Source of the DNA: Leptodactylus fallax
Taxonomy: Eukaryota > Chordata > Amphibia > Anura > Leptodactylidae
DNA length: 64,000 bases
Direction: 5' to 3'
Assembly (NCBI GenBank): GCA_947044405.1
Contig: CAMRHE010000330.1
Location: 930,001-994,000, forward strand
How positions within the stretch are numbered: position 1 is the stretch's first letter; every line of letters begins with the position of its first letter. Shown one piece after another: positions 1-13,657 of the stretch. The notes below the pieces were generated by a model, which was not told the origin of the DNA, did no database searches, and saw only the letters and a program-made list of their open reading frames with translations. The translations under genes were made by a program, and so were the position numbers.

Positions 1-670
1 CAGTGACTGGCACATGATCTTTGCCCTGGGATGTATGTGCTTAGGGCTACTTGTCCCATTCATGATAAGATAACCATGCATAGAATTGTACATGACTGTG
101 TTAACATTTTCATTATGGAATCTTCCCATAACTGTGCGCCAAACAAGAATTTTTGGATCATGAAGTGGCTGTTGTTGTAGGTCATGTGAATCCTTTGCGC
201 CTATTACAATGGCCCCAATTGACCATTTATGATCATATCCCATAGCCAATTGAACCGTCCACTTATTCAAAATCAAAACGGGAAAAAGCGTGTTGCTAAA
301 ATGTAACTTTTAATGATATGTATAAGATGGGGAGTGCTGGCATTCCAATTGGTACATGCCACACTGGGTTTTTTTATCGCTCTGCTTTAACTGCTGTGCA
401 ACTTTTTTTTTGCTCTGTTGCTGAGATTTCCCTTTTTGTCAATATGCAAATGAGCTACTAGGGCAGTGCAGTTTACCTTTTTGGACCAATGGCAACACTG
501 TCATTCCTCTAAAGAGTCCATTTACATGTTGGCAAAAACAGTAATATCTCCGCAACAGAGGGGAAAACACTTTTTCCTTCGGGTGACCCTAACCTTTCTA
601 TCCTCAGGGCTGGATTCTAGGGACAGTCTCCGTTTAAGGATTGTAAAGAAAGTCCTAAAACATATTTACG

Positions 671-875
671 CTAGGTTCATATCTGTGTTCGGGTTTCCGT
701 TCGGGGGGGGTCCGCTTGAGGTAAAAAAGCAGTTACCTGTGGAAACCCCTGGACTCCATCTAATGGGGTTCGCCAGGTTTCCGCCCGAAAAGGGCGAAAA
801 ATGTGTAGAGAAAAGCGTTGCTTGTGGGACTTTTCTCTCCACGTTTTTTAAGCGCTGGTGTGAACCCAGCCTTAG
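671..875. mobile_element. Foldback MITE, 'CTAGGTTCACAC' family
   Basis: The left end (ctaggttcatatctg) is the reverse complement of the right end (ggtgtgaacccagccttag) with a few changes. The inside is made of short GC-rich blocks, including gtttccg and gaaaccc, and an aaaagc...gcttttctc pairing. At least six related copies occur in this window (15263, 36199, 39154, 43461, 55145, 58899). No coding capacity and no clear target duplication, so the superfamily is not assigned. Confidence 0.7.
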
Positions 876-950
876 GATTTATTTTTTATTAATGTACTCA
901 CTCCTGCCTGCTCCATTATGCCTGTATAAAGCAGGTGACACGCCCTGCAG

Positions 951-1019
<69 letters not shown>
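951..1019. repeat. (TCTA)n microsatellite
   Basis: About 17 uninterrupted tetranucleotide copies. The ORF crossing it (SIYLSIYL repeats) is an artefact. Confidence 0.97.
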
Positions 1020-2642
1020 CAGAGGCTTGCCACAGCAGGAGTAAAGAAAGATAAGATAATTACAGCAACTAATTTTATCAGACGGCCAGATGAATCCTTC
1101 TAACGTATACCCAGATAGGGTTAAAGGGAGATGGGAAGTCTTTAGGTGTCATATCATTTTACGTGGAATGTTGCTGCACTCTGAAATTACATTAAGCAAC
1201 TTTGTCTCATTAATGCGGTATGGTCAGCTCCTAATTACAACCTAATTTGATGTCAATTTAAATTAAGAGGGTTTGCGTAAATTGGGCCTTTGTGACCCGG
1301 ATTGTGCTAATCTCTAATCAGCAGACTGAATGGAACATGAAATCAAATTCCCGCAGTACCAGGAAAATGACAGAAACAACTGACATTTTAAATTAAAATT
1401 ACAAAATTTTCAGAAATAGATGTGCATGACCCCTGCTAAGGCATGTGTCAGGAAATCAAATGCTCTGCAAGGATAAGCTGACAAACCTGAATTAATGTGA
1501 TGGTTTTTCCTACAGAAAATGTGCTGTTTTTTTCCCTACCCCTTCAAAGTAGGCTAAATTTCATCTTAAAGCGTATGCACATTTCTGTTTTGGAGAGGTG
1601 TCTGATCTGCAGGCTGTATAGCTAAACCGATTGTTTTTTTTTTTTTTTAACCTTGTCCCCAGAAAGCCCCTTGAAAAACGGTCTAAGATTTTATGGCGTC
1701 TGTGAAAAATTGTCAGTGTCGCTGTAGTGCGTTATCTCTATGTAAAATGATAGAAGAGTCCATAAACATTAGAAGAATGTTCTTGCATTCACAGTCGCCA
1801 ACTACGGTAGTATTCCTCCTGAAGCCCCATACATGTGTACACTTAGTACTGCCAAGCATGCTGGTGTGTTGAATGAGAGCGGGGAGCTGGGGCCAGACAA
1901 TTCTGCCAGCGGATAGAAGGATTGGGCATGTTGAAATCCAACAGTTTGAGCCTTCTCTCTTCCAACATCTGCCACATAGGGACAGTCAGGAGGTGCCCAT
2001 ACACATTAGATGGTCGGCCTTTCCTGCTGAAATTGGCACATTCGCCCACCATTAATCCATTATGGGATCTGAACTATAAGAAAGGTCCCGTACTTGGCAA
2101 TTCCATGCTTTACATAGATGTGCCAGATGTGTAGCCACACGCCCTCGACAGGGTATCTCTGGGGGTTAGACAAGTGGCGATCATCTGAACCGTGCTGGTA
2201 TGTTTTGTTAAAAAAGAAAAAAGTCTACCCAACATCTAATAGTTAGTTTCAGCCGGATCACACACTATCTCACCTGTCAGTGGATGTGACGGTACATTAC
2301 ATTAAATGGGGTGGGGTTGTCGCGGTATACTACTCTACCCGATCTGACGTTGACCATAGAGACACACTGCTGCATGCTTTGTGCGACATCTGCGTAGGCA
2401 ACTGCCTGACGACAAGTGGATAATGTGCACAGGTCCCGTTACTTAGAATATGACACAAGCAAGATTCTGGCTGGGTGTAGGATGGCTGGCTCATCCCAAC
2501 AGTCCTTCCCTTCACCGATGTCAGATAGTGTTGGGGTGTATTCCTGCATTCTTATTCTTTAATAAAAATTGGTGCTACTTTTTAATAATTGTCTATAGCC
2601 AATAAACAGAACTATGTCTATCCACTATATCCAAAGATGTAG

Positions 2643-3126
2643 TACTCTAGTTGCAGTTGTAAGCAAGTTGTACCATATTTTGCAAATGTTTTAGGCATCT
2701 AAATCCAATCAATATTTGGTGTGATCTTTGCCCTTTACCTTTCATCAGTTCTTCGTGGTACATTTGCAGACAGTTTTTGAAGGTACTCAGCAGGGAGGTT
2801 GTTCCCACCATCTTGGAGGACTAAGCACAGATCTTCTGTGGATGTAGGCTTGCTCCAATCCTTCTGTCTCTTCATGTCATCCCAGACAGACTGGCTGATG
2901 TTGAGATCAGGGCTATATCTGTGGGGGCCGTATCATCACTTCCAGGACTCCTCCTCCAAAGGGCAAAGATCACACCAAATATTGATGGGATTTACATTTC
3001 TCTTTTGGTTATTCACTTTATTTTGTTAATTGACAAAAATAAACTATTAACACTTCTATTTCTGGAAGCATTCTTAATTTTCAGCAATTTTTTTCAAACC
3101 TCCCTAAAACTTTTTGCACAGTACTG
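2643..3126 (-). mobile_element. Deleted Tc1/mariner-like derivative (copy 1)
   Basis: The right end reads gcacagtactg followed by TA. AATATTTGGTGTGA occurs near both ends in opposite orientation (about 2712 and 2970). The minus strand holds the C-terminal remnant of a Tc1-like transposase (VWDDMKRQKDWSKPTSTED), so most of the coding region is missing. It shares its internal deletion junction with the copy at 52370-52908. The left terminus is degraded and approximate. Confidence 0.75.
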
Positions 3127-3225
3127 TAGCTCGTGTTGTGAGTCATATCACCTACTGTAATGATTTCAGCCAGTAAATATCATTTCTGAGGTGCGGAGGC
3201 AAACACGTTTTTCATTACAGTTTAA

Positions 3226-3414
<189 letters not shown>

Positions 3415-3888
3415 TAATGCTTAACCCTTGCATTACCTTGTGTCCTGGCCCCACTACAACCATAGAAGAATATGGTGTGGATAGTAGATCTGTAGTACAA
3501 AAAACTATAATCGTGGTATACTAGAACTACTCTTTCTCCCCCGGGAGGACAAAAGATGCCTCTTTTGTGCAGCTTATTTCGAACTATCTATCCTATAAGT
3601 GTATAAGGCCTTGATCCTTAAAGAGTCAGATCTTGACTTTTAGGATCTTTACTGTAAGTCTGGCACTAAGAAACCTATTTTGTCCTCCTGGTTGGGCAAT
3701 AATTTGCATACATGGTATTGTGCAGCACACTGAACAGCACTGCCCTAAGCACTTGTCTAGGTTGCCCAACATAAGGGCTTTATATCTGATTCTTGAGTTG
3801 GTCCATCACAGCAAAAGTTGTCAGGGTGTTATGTTGGCCTTATGGGTTGCCACAAGATACCACTATAAAGAAATGGTTAATTGAAATA

Positions 3889-4182
3889 TTAAAAGGATTT
3901 TCTGGACTCTTGATTGAAATATCGGATCTGACATCCACTACCACCCCTGAATAACATAGGGTCGGAGCTGAAAGCAGGTGGATCTGTCCACTATGTAGTG
4001 GCTTATGTAGTGGGTTACTGCAGATCAAGTAAATAGGAGCTTATCTGCAGTTACACAGCACAGCCACTACACAGTGGGCAGAGCCATCTGCTTCCATTAG
4101 TTTTACTGCAAGTGGCTGTGGAGAATAACTGGTATGTTTGTTTTAAGGTTAAGTCGTCAGTAAAGCGCAGAAAACTCCTTTA
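3889..4182. mobile_element. TTAA-type MITE
   Basis: It begins TTAAAAGGATTTTCTGGACT and ends with the near reverse complement cagaaaactcctttag. There is no coding capacity. Ends with TTAA at both sides suggest a piggyBac-type target site, which is inference. Confidence 0.6.
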
Positions 4183-4381
4183 GGCTGAGGCCCCATGTTG
4201 TGGAAAAGCAGCCTTTTTTTGTTGCGGTTTTTTGAGCCAAAGCCAGTAGTGGATTGAGCAGAAGGTACAAATATAAGAACTTCCTATATATTTCCCATTC
4301 CCTTTGTAGCCATTGTTGGCTTTGGCTCAAAAAAAACAAACAAAAAAAAAAGCTGCGTTTCCGCAACGTGGGGCCATAGCC
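4182..4381. mobile_element. Foldback MITE, 'GGCCCCATG' family
   Basis: The ends read aggctgaggccccatgttg and caacgtggggccatagcct, an inverted repeat. The interior has a second inverted pair, gagccaaagcca and tggctttggctc. It abuts MITEs on both sides. Related pieces appear near 16950-17050, 33900-33975 and 60487-60560. Confidence 0.6.
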
Positions 4382-4749
4382 TTAAAGGGACTTTGATTTA
4401 TCTTACTTCCTCTGGGTATTTGCTGAAGCTAGGCCTGGGGGTTCCAGGCTGGTTCTGGGTCATGTGACCGGAACTAGGTTCTGTACCCTGGTTGCTCTGC
4501 CCATTTCCTCCTCCCCTGTTTCCACAGCTAGTTATCTGTGCTATGGGACTGGCTTTATTATAGATTGCTAGCCCCCATAGTACAGGTAACCACCTCTGAA
4601 AACGGGAGAGGAGGGAGGATGCGTAGTGTGACCTGGGGGATGTTCGATCACATCACATGACATGAGTTGGAACCAGACTGGAACCCCCAGGTCCATCTTC
4701 ATAAAATGCCTGGAGGCAGTAAGTTAAAGTCCCTGGACAACCCCTTTAA
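4382..4749. mobile_element. TTAA-type MITE
   Basis: TTAAAGGGACTTTGATTTA at the left pairs with taagttaaagtccctgg and CCCCTTTAA at the right. The interior is also palindromic (tgggggttccag and ctggaacccccag). There are no ORFs of interest. Confidence 0.65.
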
Positions 4750-4808
4750 CTACTTGTCAATATTGAAAGATTATATTTACTGCTGATAAAAAAACAAAAC
4801 AAAAAAAC

Positions 4809-4896
4809 TGTGTGTGTATATATATAGATATATATATGTATATGTGTGTGTATGTATGTGTGTGTATATATATATGTATATGTGTGTGTATGTATA

Positions 4897-4994
<98 letters not shown>

Positions 4995-5003
4995 TAATTA
5001 TAT
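4809..5003. repeat. Compound (TG)n/(TA)n microsatellite
   Basis: Mixed tgtgtg, tatgta and tatata runs, ending in a pure TA block at about 4951-4990. The Tyr/Val/Cys-rich ORFs here are artefacts of the repeat. Confidence 0.95.
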
Positions 5004-6196
5004 ATGCGAGAGAGTTGTTTTTTTTTGTTGGGTGGAGGGTTCTCTTTAAAAAAAAAAAAAAAAAAAATTGGCTCAGTAACTTTTAAGGAAACATTTAGTT
5101 TTTTTGGTACACCACTATAGAGCTAGTAAGCAGTCCTTATCCCAGGGTGTAGGAATACATTATGATATTGTTCTGTAATCATCAATACGCACTTCACTGC
5201 GTTCAGACAAACTGTAATCACTTTTCAGTGCTGCAAGAGAAAGCAACATGGATTCAGTCTGCAGCTTTATATAAATAAAATTTGAATACACTTCATTCTC
5301 TTCCCAGCCAAGAATTCACAAGTGTGAAATAGGACAAGTGAATGAGCTGAGACATTAACGTAATGTGCTGCGGTTGCCATTACCAGGTCTTCCATTTATC
5401 ACTAGAGCTTGAGATGACTGCTCAGTGTTTGCCGGATCCTTTTCATTTGTTTGTTGTAATAATGTGCATGAGAAAAACTAGAGTAATAAGTAAAGGATAA
5501 TCGCGTCCAAAAAAGTTAAAACTTTGTAGTCAAATTTATAGAATTGTAAGCTGATTTTGATGTAAGTTCATTTTTCACCATGCCCGCGAACTTCTCTTCT
5601 CTTGACCATGTTTAACTCTGGAACTCCTCTCAAGCTGTCCCTATCCTCTGGAATTTATGCCCTGTTGAACGTTATCTCAACCTCGTTGAAATTTTATTAA
5701 GAATTATGGATTGTGCTACAGTTTTAATAATTTTGGGCACATCTTCCACCAGAGGTCAAATATTAAGAAGCTCTGGCTTCTTAATTTTGGTGTACCATGT
5801 GAGGTCCCACGTGTCAGAAATGAAATATACACCAGTTGGACTGATTTAAATTTTCAGGTATAAATCTAACATGTTGTGGCGTCCTCACCCTGGCGCAACG
5901 TGATCACTGCCCCACTTTGTCCACTTTTCTTAATCGTGGCACAGAAGTTGGAAAATTGACTTCTAAGGCCGAACACTAGTGTAATTTGTTAAATTTGTTC
6001 CAAAATATTTCACTATCACCTTGGATATTTTGTGTTAAATATAAAATCACATTTTTGATGGATTTATGTAATTATATATTTTTTTCATCATTTTTTGTTC
6101 GCCCTATATACTCCACACTATTATGCCACCATTCAGAATTTGTCATATATGGTATATCTAATGCCCTCATTTTTTTTTTTTTTTTTTTTTTTTTAG

Positions 6197-6311
6197 GATT
6201 AGTGTGTCTGTTGGCCAGAGGATCATTGCCCTTCCACATGACAATCGGCAGGTTCGGTTATTTGACATGTCTGGAGTAAGATTAGCTCGTCTTCCTCGCA
6301 GCAATAGACAG
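6197..6311 (+). CDS. WDR37: WDR37 internal coding exon (penultimate)
   Basis: The acceptor is an unbroken run of 25 T (6170-6194) followed by AG. The donor is CAG|GTGAGT, a perfect consensus. The first base G completes the Arg codon begun at 3385-3386, and the exon (115 nt) ends in phase 0. It translates to [18 protein letters not shown] followed by [20 protein letters not shown], the next propeller blade of WDR37. The intron before it is 2,810 bp and the one after it 1,229 bp. Substitutions relative to the human protein as I remember it are few and conservative, as expected for a strongly constrained gene. The ATG ORF crossing the acceptor at 5986-6279 is in another frame and is not coding. 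Confidence 0.95.
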
Positions 6312-7672
<1,361 letters not shown>

Positions 7673-8415
7673 GCCTAAGAAGACATAAATATGTATATGT
7701 ATTGGTTGAATTTTGCATTTTTACCATGGACATTTTCCATCAGCTCAGGCATTTACTGGCCTGCTGTCATTGTGAGATCCCCAAAAAAAAGAGTGCTTTG
7801 TAAACGTGTTCTCATTCCCTCATTGTGCATGATGCATCTAGGGAAATCCAGACTAGGGAGAGTCCTTTTCCCTGCGTTTTAATGATGAAATATTTCTTTG
7901 GGATCCCTTCATCGAAAAGCGTGATCTTTAATTTTTTTTTTTTTTTTTTCCACCCAGAGCACATTATAGTGCTTATTACTTGTCACTATCAAATGTAGAT
8001 GTGCAGTAGGGCATTACATTACTGTGATATAAATGTGAATCTCATGTAATTGTTGTGAAGGATGTAATAGTCTGCTGCATTTATACATGGGCGTATCTGC
8101 CTCCTGTACAAACATAAAATAGACATAAAAATAAATTAAAAACTGTTACAGAAATAAGCTATGAAATGGAGTGTATATTCCACTCCTGCCATAGTTCAGC
8201 ATTATATAATGAATGCATCCTAAAGCATTTGCTGATTCTGGTATTATATTTTTTTTTCTCCTTTTTGAGTCCGGCTTCAGCATTTTATCTGTTTTTTTAA
8301 TGTATGTATATGTTTATTCGTGTTCTTTTAATGCTGTATGTTACAAAATAAGCAAAAAAAAAAAATGTTGAGCCAGAATTGTAGGTGTAATAAATGCTGG
8401 AAGTTTTTTTTTCCA
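7673..8415 (+). other. WDR37: WDR37 3' untranslated region (minimum extent)
   Basis: AT-rich sequence follows directly after the stop codon and has no coding frame. It contains AATAAA at 8130-8135 and again at 8389-8394. The second is followed within ~25 bases by a T-rich, G/T-containing stretch (8402-8413), which fits a cleavage region. A TTAA MITE starts at 8437, just beyond. The true end is uncertain: a strong distal signal sits at 13063, so longer transcripts are possible. Confidence 0.6.
8389..8394 (+). terminator. Candidate proximal poly(A) signal of WDR37
   Basis: A canonical AATAAA lies 717 bases after the stop codon, with a run of T (8404-8412) downstream as a possible U-rich element. 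A second AATAAA at 8130-8135 has a weaker downstream context. No transcript evidence is available, so the choice between signals is inference. Confidence 0.45.
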
Positions 8416-8436
8416 TAAGAGTATGGACACTAAAGG

Positions 8437-8975
8437 TTAGAGGGGTTGTCCATCTTATAATGGATTTAAAAAATAAAAAAAAAAAAAAAAAAAATGGACC
8501 TCACCTTTGGCGCCCCCTACTGCTCCCATGACACTTGTCAGGTTACATTTCACTCTCCGCTTCCTGGTCCCTCTTGTAAGGCTGAGGAGTCAGTAGGCCA
8601 AACTACCAATGTCAACTCTATTTTTTTCGACTCTGAATCTTTTATAAATGGTGACAGCCTTGTCAGTCAGAAGCAGTTAACGATCTTCTGATTAATAAAA
8701 AAGATAGTAATTGAATTCCTATAGAAGTAAATAACCTTGGCATCTAATTAATTATACAATAACAAAAATTGTTTAATATAGTTAAAAATAGTAATTTTTT
8801 ATGTCAAAGTTGGTGATTTCTTTCTGACTTGAACCAAAACTGGCCCCTGACTACGACTACAGCCCTGCTCTCTTTACACGATCCCTCAGCCAGTCGCTAT
8901 GCTTGGTAATTAGGGAAGAGGTCACAGCAATTAATATCCTAGTCCCAGATATTGTTGGCTGGACAACTCCTTTAA
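8437..8975. mobile_element. TTAA-type MITE, 'AGGGGTTGTCC' family
   Basis: The left end ttagaggggttgtcc pairs with the right end ggacaactcctttaa. It is noncoding and lies directly behind the proximal WDR37 poly(A) signal, so it may be transcribed in longer 3' UTR forms. Confidence 0.65.
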
Positions 8976-9357
8976 AGCAGAGGTTCACTTTTGTCCATCT
9001 TGTATGTAATTTGCATCTAGATAAAACCATCTTTAAAACTTTATTCATTTTCCAGAAACTGCGCCACTTTTAGGGTGCGCCTGGTATTCCAGCCCAGCCC
9101 CATTCCAATAAATGAGGCTGTTCTGCAATACCAGAAACCACCCAAGAGGTGGCAATCTCTTTCTAGAAAAAGGCAAACCTTTTTTGTAATCCTAAACAAC
9201 TTCTTTGAGGACACAAATAGCTTGCTTTAACTATGAGCTTTCAAAATGCAGCTCCTGCTAAGATTGGACTGTAAAGCATTACATTGGCGTATTTACTATA
9301 CTTCTAATATAAATTGTCTAGATGTAAACTACCTGGTTTACAAAGGTGAATCTACTC

Positions 9358-9584
9358 TTAAAAAGGGTTATCCAGGACTATAATATTGATTACTGTGGCC
9401 TGTTCACTAGTTACTAAACACAGCGCTGTACATTGTATAGTGGCTGTGCTTGGTATTGCACCTCAGCCCCATTTATTTGTAAGAGACTGAGCTGCATCAT
9501 GGCCGTGCGACCACTGGACGTGAGGTCACAGCGTGAAAAAAGGACGTAGAGCTCAATGTCGTAGTTCCAGAAAAAACCCTTTAA
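9358..9584. mobile_element. TTAA-type MITE
   Basis: Flanked by TTAA at both ends, with inverted ends aaagggttatccagga and ttccagaaaaaaccctttaa. The interior (gtacattgtatagtggctgtg, cagccccattta) is a high-copy motif also seen near 19400-19560 and 60230-60480. Confidence 0.65.
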
Positions 9585-12341
9585 GTCTACATTAAAGTTC
9601 TAGAATTTACTCTGTCAACCTGTTCTTGTGTTTATCTGTATTGGGACTTATATGTCACCCTCATTCAGAGCGGCTCACTATGGTCATGCCTTGCTTAGAG
9701 TTAAAATGATAATCTCTTAGGAGCCTGTTCTTGTGAAAATTGAAATCGGGCACACAATGTGATTTTCAATCACCAAAATATTAAAGCAAATTTAAAGCAC
9801 TTTAGCTCCGAGATGCCGTTATGAACAATTTGTAACACTCTCAAATAGCATTTTCAGTGACTGTGAGTTGACCTTCTTAGGAATGACTTTGATAATATTT
9901 GGAGCAATTTTCCAAAAATAAAAAGGTCGGATTTCATTTGTTTTTCCAGAATATTGTTTTGAAACTATATTGTATTTTCCTATTTCCATTGCTGGACTGT
10001 TAATGTTGTTATATATTGTTGTTCTCCTTGAATATTACATGAATTTATGATTTATTTGCTAACTGGTGCAGTTGACTTTGCCACTAGGAGATAATAGTCA
10101 GCAATAACTCAGCCAGCTTTCCTATTTGCACATGAATAAGAGTATAATGACACTCCAGAAGTCTAGGTATATCTTACATCTAAATGATATCTGTGTAATA
10201 TAAATGTATTGATGTATAGGTCATTTTTGGAAAGTAAAACAAGCACGTCCTTGTGACTCAAAGGTAACTGTAACCTCCATTAAATCCAAAAACATTATTT
10301 ATCCGTTATTAGAACCGTTCCGTTATTCCCTGTCAATGAGCTGATCATAAAGTTGAACTACTTGGAAAAATTTATTGGCGTTGGTGGCCCTCTGGTCTAT
10401 CTGCTTACAGTGCATAGACTAAGGCTTTATTCAGGCGACATGGACAAAACGATGCAAAACGGGAGTGAAAAAACACAAATGGAACCCATTTTTTCATAGA
10501 CCTGGAGTCTATTGACTGATCCATAAAAATAGTTTTATTAAGAACAGCTATTGTAGTCCTCCACTGCCGAATACTAAGTGAAGTGTAAACCATGTGACAT
10601 AATCCATTAAAGGGGTTGTCCAGTTTGAAAGAAAAAGAAAAAAAAACAATCATACGTCCTTCAAGTAGTTCAAGATTCCCAGATTTTAGTGATGAACCTG
10701 TCTTGTCTTGCATTACACAGACAACCCATCTGGTAGAGAATTGTACAATAACGGCCAATTATCCCCACAGATTACAGTTTATCCCTGGGGGCTCCAAAAA
10801 GGGATATTTTACGATCAACTTTTTGTCAAGGAACCCTTTCAACAAGTAGGGTTTGTCCAAAGTGGAGAAGCCCTCTAAGAAAACATGGGCAAAAAAAATT
10901 ACTTATGAAAGTTGTATTTTTAAAGTTAACCCCGTCCCATCGTTTTGCATCCTGTTGTAGTTCCGGTATACCTTTTGGGCAGGTAGATATGGACACTTCA
11001 TGATGGTTATGTTCTATATGTAGGTATGTCCTGAAAACACCCAAGGGCAGGAAGGGCAAAAAAAGTGTACAGTCAATTGAAACGATCCAGTTATCCAAAG
11101 TTTTATTGCACATTACTATGTACTTATCTTTTCACGTACGTGTATAGTGTGTGTCTTTTTTGAAGTCATCGTCTTGTACAGTAATTTGGCCCACAGTTTG
11201 CAAACTTGACCAGAGACCAGGAGCACATTACACCTTGTATGCCAGTTTTCTGCTCTCAAACAGGTTGTTGCATTGTCTCAAGTCCCACTTGTAGAACCAT
11301 TTATGACTTTTGGGATGCTTTGCAATATACTCTCCACCTCTCATAAAAAAGTGGATGGCATGGGCCTGGACAGCTCAACATATTCATGCCAGAAGACACT
11401 GATTTAGATCCCACATATAACGTTCAGCATTTACTGGCATTGCTTTAATAAAAGAATGTATAAGTTTTTGGGACTGGCAACGTAACCTTTTAAAGGGCAT
11501 GGACATTTCTTTAAGACTAGTGTAAAAGTTACTCTATTAGGAAGATAAAATAAAAAAAATCTTATTGCCTAATTCTAGTAGAGAGTTTATCTCCAGTTTC
11601 TATGGATGAGTATCAGTCAGTGCTAGTAAATGGTTTGATGATGTATGTTCTTCAGTAAAACAGTTGCCATTATATATAAATGAGAAGTGGCAGCCCCGAG
11701 CCCCATTAAAGTGCATGCCATTTAAATGGGGTGAAGGTAAGTTGTTGGTGTTTATTCACTCCGCTGGGTGGACCTTTAGGATCAGAGATAAAATTCTTGT
11801 CTGCTATAGGGAGGAAACATTAGGAGACTGCTCTGCAGATGCTGCTGAAATTAAAGGGATTCACCAGCAGATATTTTGTCTATGACCAGCTCAAAGATCA
11901 TGGCTTATTGATCTTGATGGTTTCCTTAGTCTTCACAGTTGTATTTTTTTACCTGTTAGACTGAGACTTATACCATACTTCTCTTCACTGCTTGCTAGGT
12001 TGTGTCCTACTCTACAGATAAACTAAAAGTAGAATTTAATAGGATCCTAGCAGTCACAAAGTGTTTGGATGTGTTTTTGGCTACTGTGCAATTTCATAGA
12101 ACATAAACGAGAGTTAAATCACAGGATGTTCCTTCTATTACTCAACGCTCTGAGGTCATTTGTGATGAGTCTTAATTTAGCCTGAGCCTTTTCAGGTTAG
12201 TTTGAGGCCAGTTTGAAATGGCCATAACTATACTACATTTCATCACCCATATTATGCCTACAAGACCTGGACTTATCAGGATTCTAATGTACCGAATTTA
12301 GAACCCTTTGGTGCAGTCAACAGACCCTTGGGGTCCAGGTG
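9585..12341. other. No gene seen; possible long 3' UTR or intergenic
   Basis: AT-rich sequence. A degraded TTAA MITE probably spans 10607-10842 (aaaggggttgtccag, then ttgtcaaggaaccctttcaa). A segment near 11180-11460 resembles other dispersed noncoding repeats in this window. ORFs here (for example minus strand 10405-10758) show no recognisable domain. Confidence 0.6.
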
Positions 12342-12636
12342 TTAAAGGGAGTCACCAGGACCCAGCATATCAACCCAACCGCGCAGGTAGGTTGGGGTCA
12401 AACCGTGGTTTCCCTCTTGTGAACTTTTGATTCCAATGTGGAGATATCGCTGTTTTTGTCAATATGCAAATTATCTCGTTGGAACAACAGTAACACCCTT
12501 ATTGCCCCAAAGAGCTCATTTATACATTGACAGAAATAGCAATATCTCCGCAGCGGGGGCACCAAGGAAACAATGTTAGATTAAGATCACCTTAATCAAT
12601 CTGTTGGGATCGGCTTTGCTGACAGACTCCCTTTAA
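12342..12636. mobile_element. TTAA-type MITE, 'AGGGAGTC' family
   Basis: TTAA at both ends, with inverted ends TTAAAGGGAGTCACCAGGA and gacagactccctttaa. The interior segment tttttgtcaatatgcaaat...cagaaatagcaatatctccgc also occurs at about 425-560, so that region holds a piece of the same family. Confidence 0.7.
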
Positions 12637-13062
12637 AGTCATAATATGGTGCTAAATTGTGGAAATCTATGAATTATATCCTATATAAATTTTAATGTGA
12701 CTGTCCAAAGTTTTTACAAAGTTATTTTTTTTCATTAAATAAAAAATGAACATTGGTTTCGGAATTTAAAAGTCAAATGTCATATATTGTATAAAGAATA
12801 TAATAATCCTGTCTGTATATTAGTGATCCCGTTGTTCTCCTGGTATTGTTTCCTAGTATAGTGAGCACTTTTTGGGAATTCTTATTTATGAGGAGGTAAG
12901 GGTTAATAGAAGTACAAATGTCAATGATCATCTAGTTTCTCCTTGATGAAATATGATAAAAGAAAAAAAAAAAAATACCGCATTTCCTAGATGAATTGCC
13001 ATGAGATGAGTACATTTTCTTCTTGTGTGACATATAAATTGAATGTTTGTGTCTTTTTCTTA

Positions 13063-13068
13063 AATAAA
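13063..13068 (+). terminator. Candidate distal poly(A) signal
   Basis: AATAAA lies inside taaataaaag and is followed by a GT-rich stretch at 13088-13112 (tgtttgttcaatggttctgg), the usual arrangement of a cleavage signal plus downstream element. It lies 5.4 kb after the WDR37 stop. Using it would mean a very long 3' UTR containing several MITEs. It could instead belong to a repeat or have no use. Confidence 0.3.
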
Positions 13069-13657
13069 AGAATTATTTCAGAAGATGAATGTTTGTTCAA
13101 TGGTTCTGGTTATAAGTGAAACAATGGGCTCGGGTGGAAAAATAAGTCTAATTATAAAATTCCGTAATTGCAGTTGTCAGAATGACTGACTGTAACATGT
13201 TATAGCGTACCACTCCTTCATAAAGGGGAGCTGTACTTTTTATTAAATGTTACTTTAAAATTTCCTGATGTTTTTGAAGATGAGATTTTTGTGCTGTATG
13301 GAATAAAATGCCTATGGCGGCTCAGCTTGTATAGAGTTTCATGTACAATACTGATGGATAGCATATGAACAACAACAAAGGAAAACTGGTGAACAGCAAG
13401 CGAGGCTGGTGTATTTCTATCCAGGCTGCTTTCATAAAACTGAATGCTACAATCTTCTGGAATCATGTAACCAATTTCATTGTTTGTATACCTTCTCCGG
13501 TGTTTCCATTGATGTTGTAGTATATATGTTCATATGTTATCTTACATGCGATACAGTGTGGTCCCTGAACTCTCCATATACAAATTATAGAGGCCCTATA
13601 AATGAGTGAGTGTTAAAGTGCCACTGACTTTGATTTTAACACCAAATGAAGTATTAA

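Noticed and set aside
466..1044. 192-codon ORF on the plus strand
   Set aside because: It runs across a MITE and a TCTA microsatellite (SIYLSIYL repeats) inside a WDR37 intron and has no domain.
4814..5086. Tyr/Val/Cys-rich ORFs
   Set aside because: Translation of a TG/TA microsatellite.
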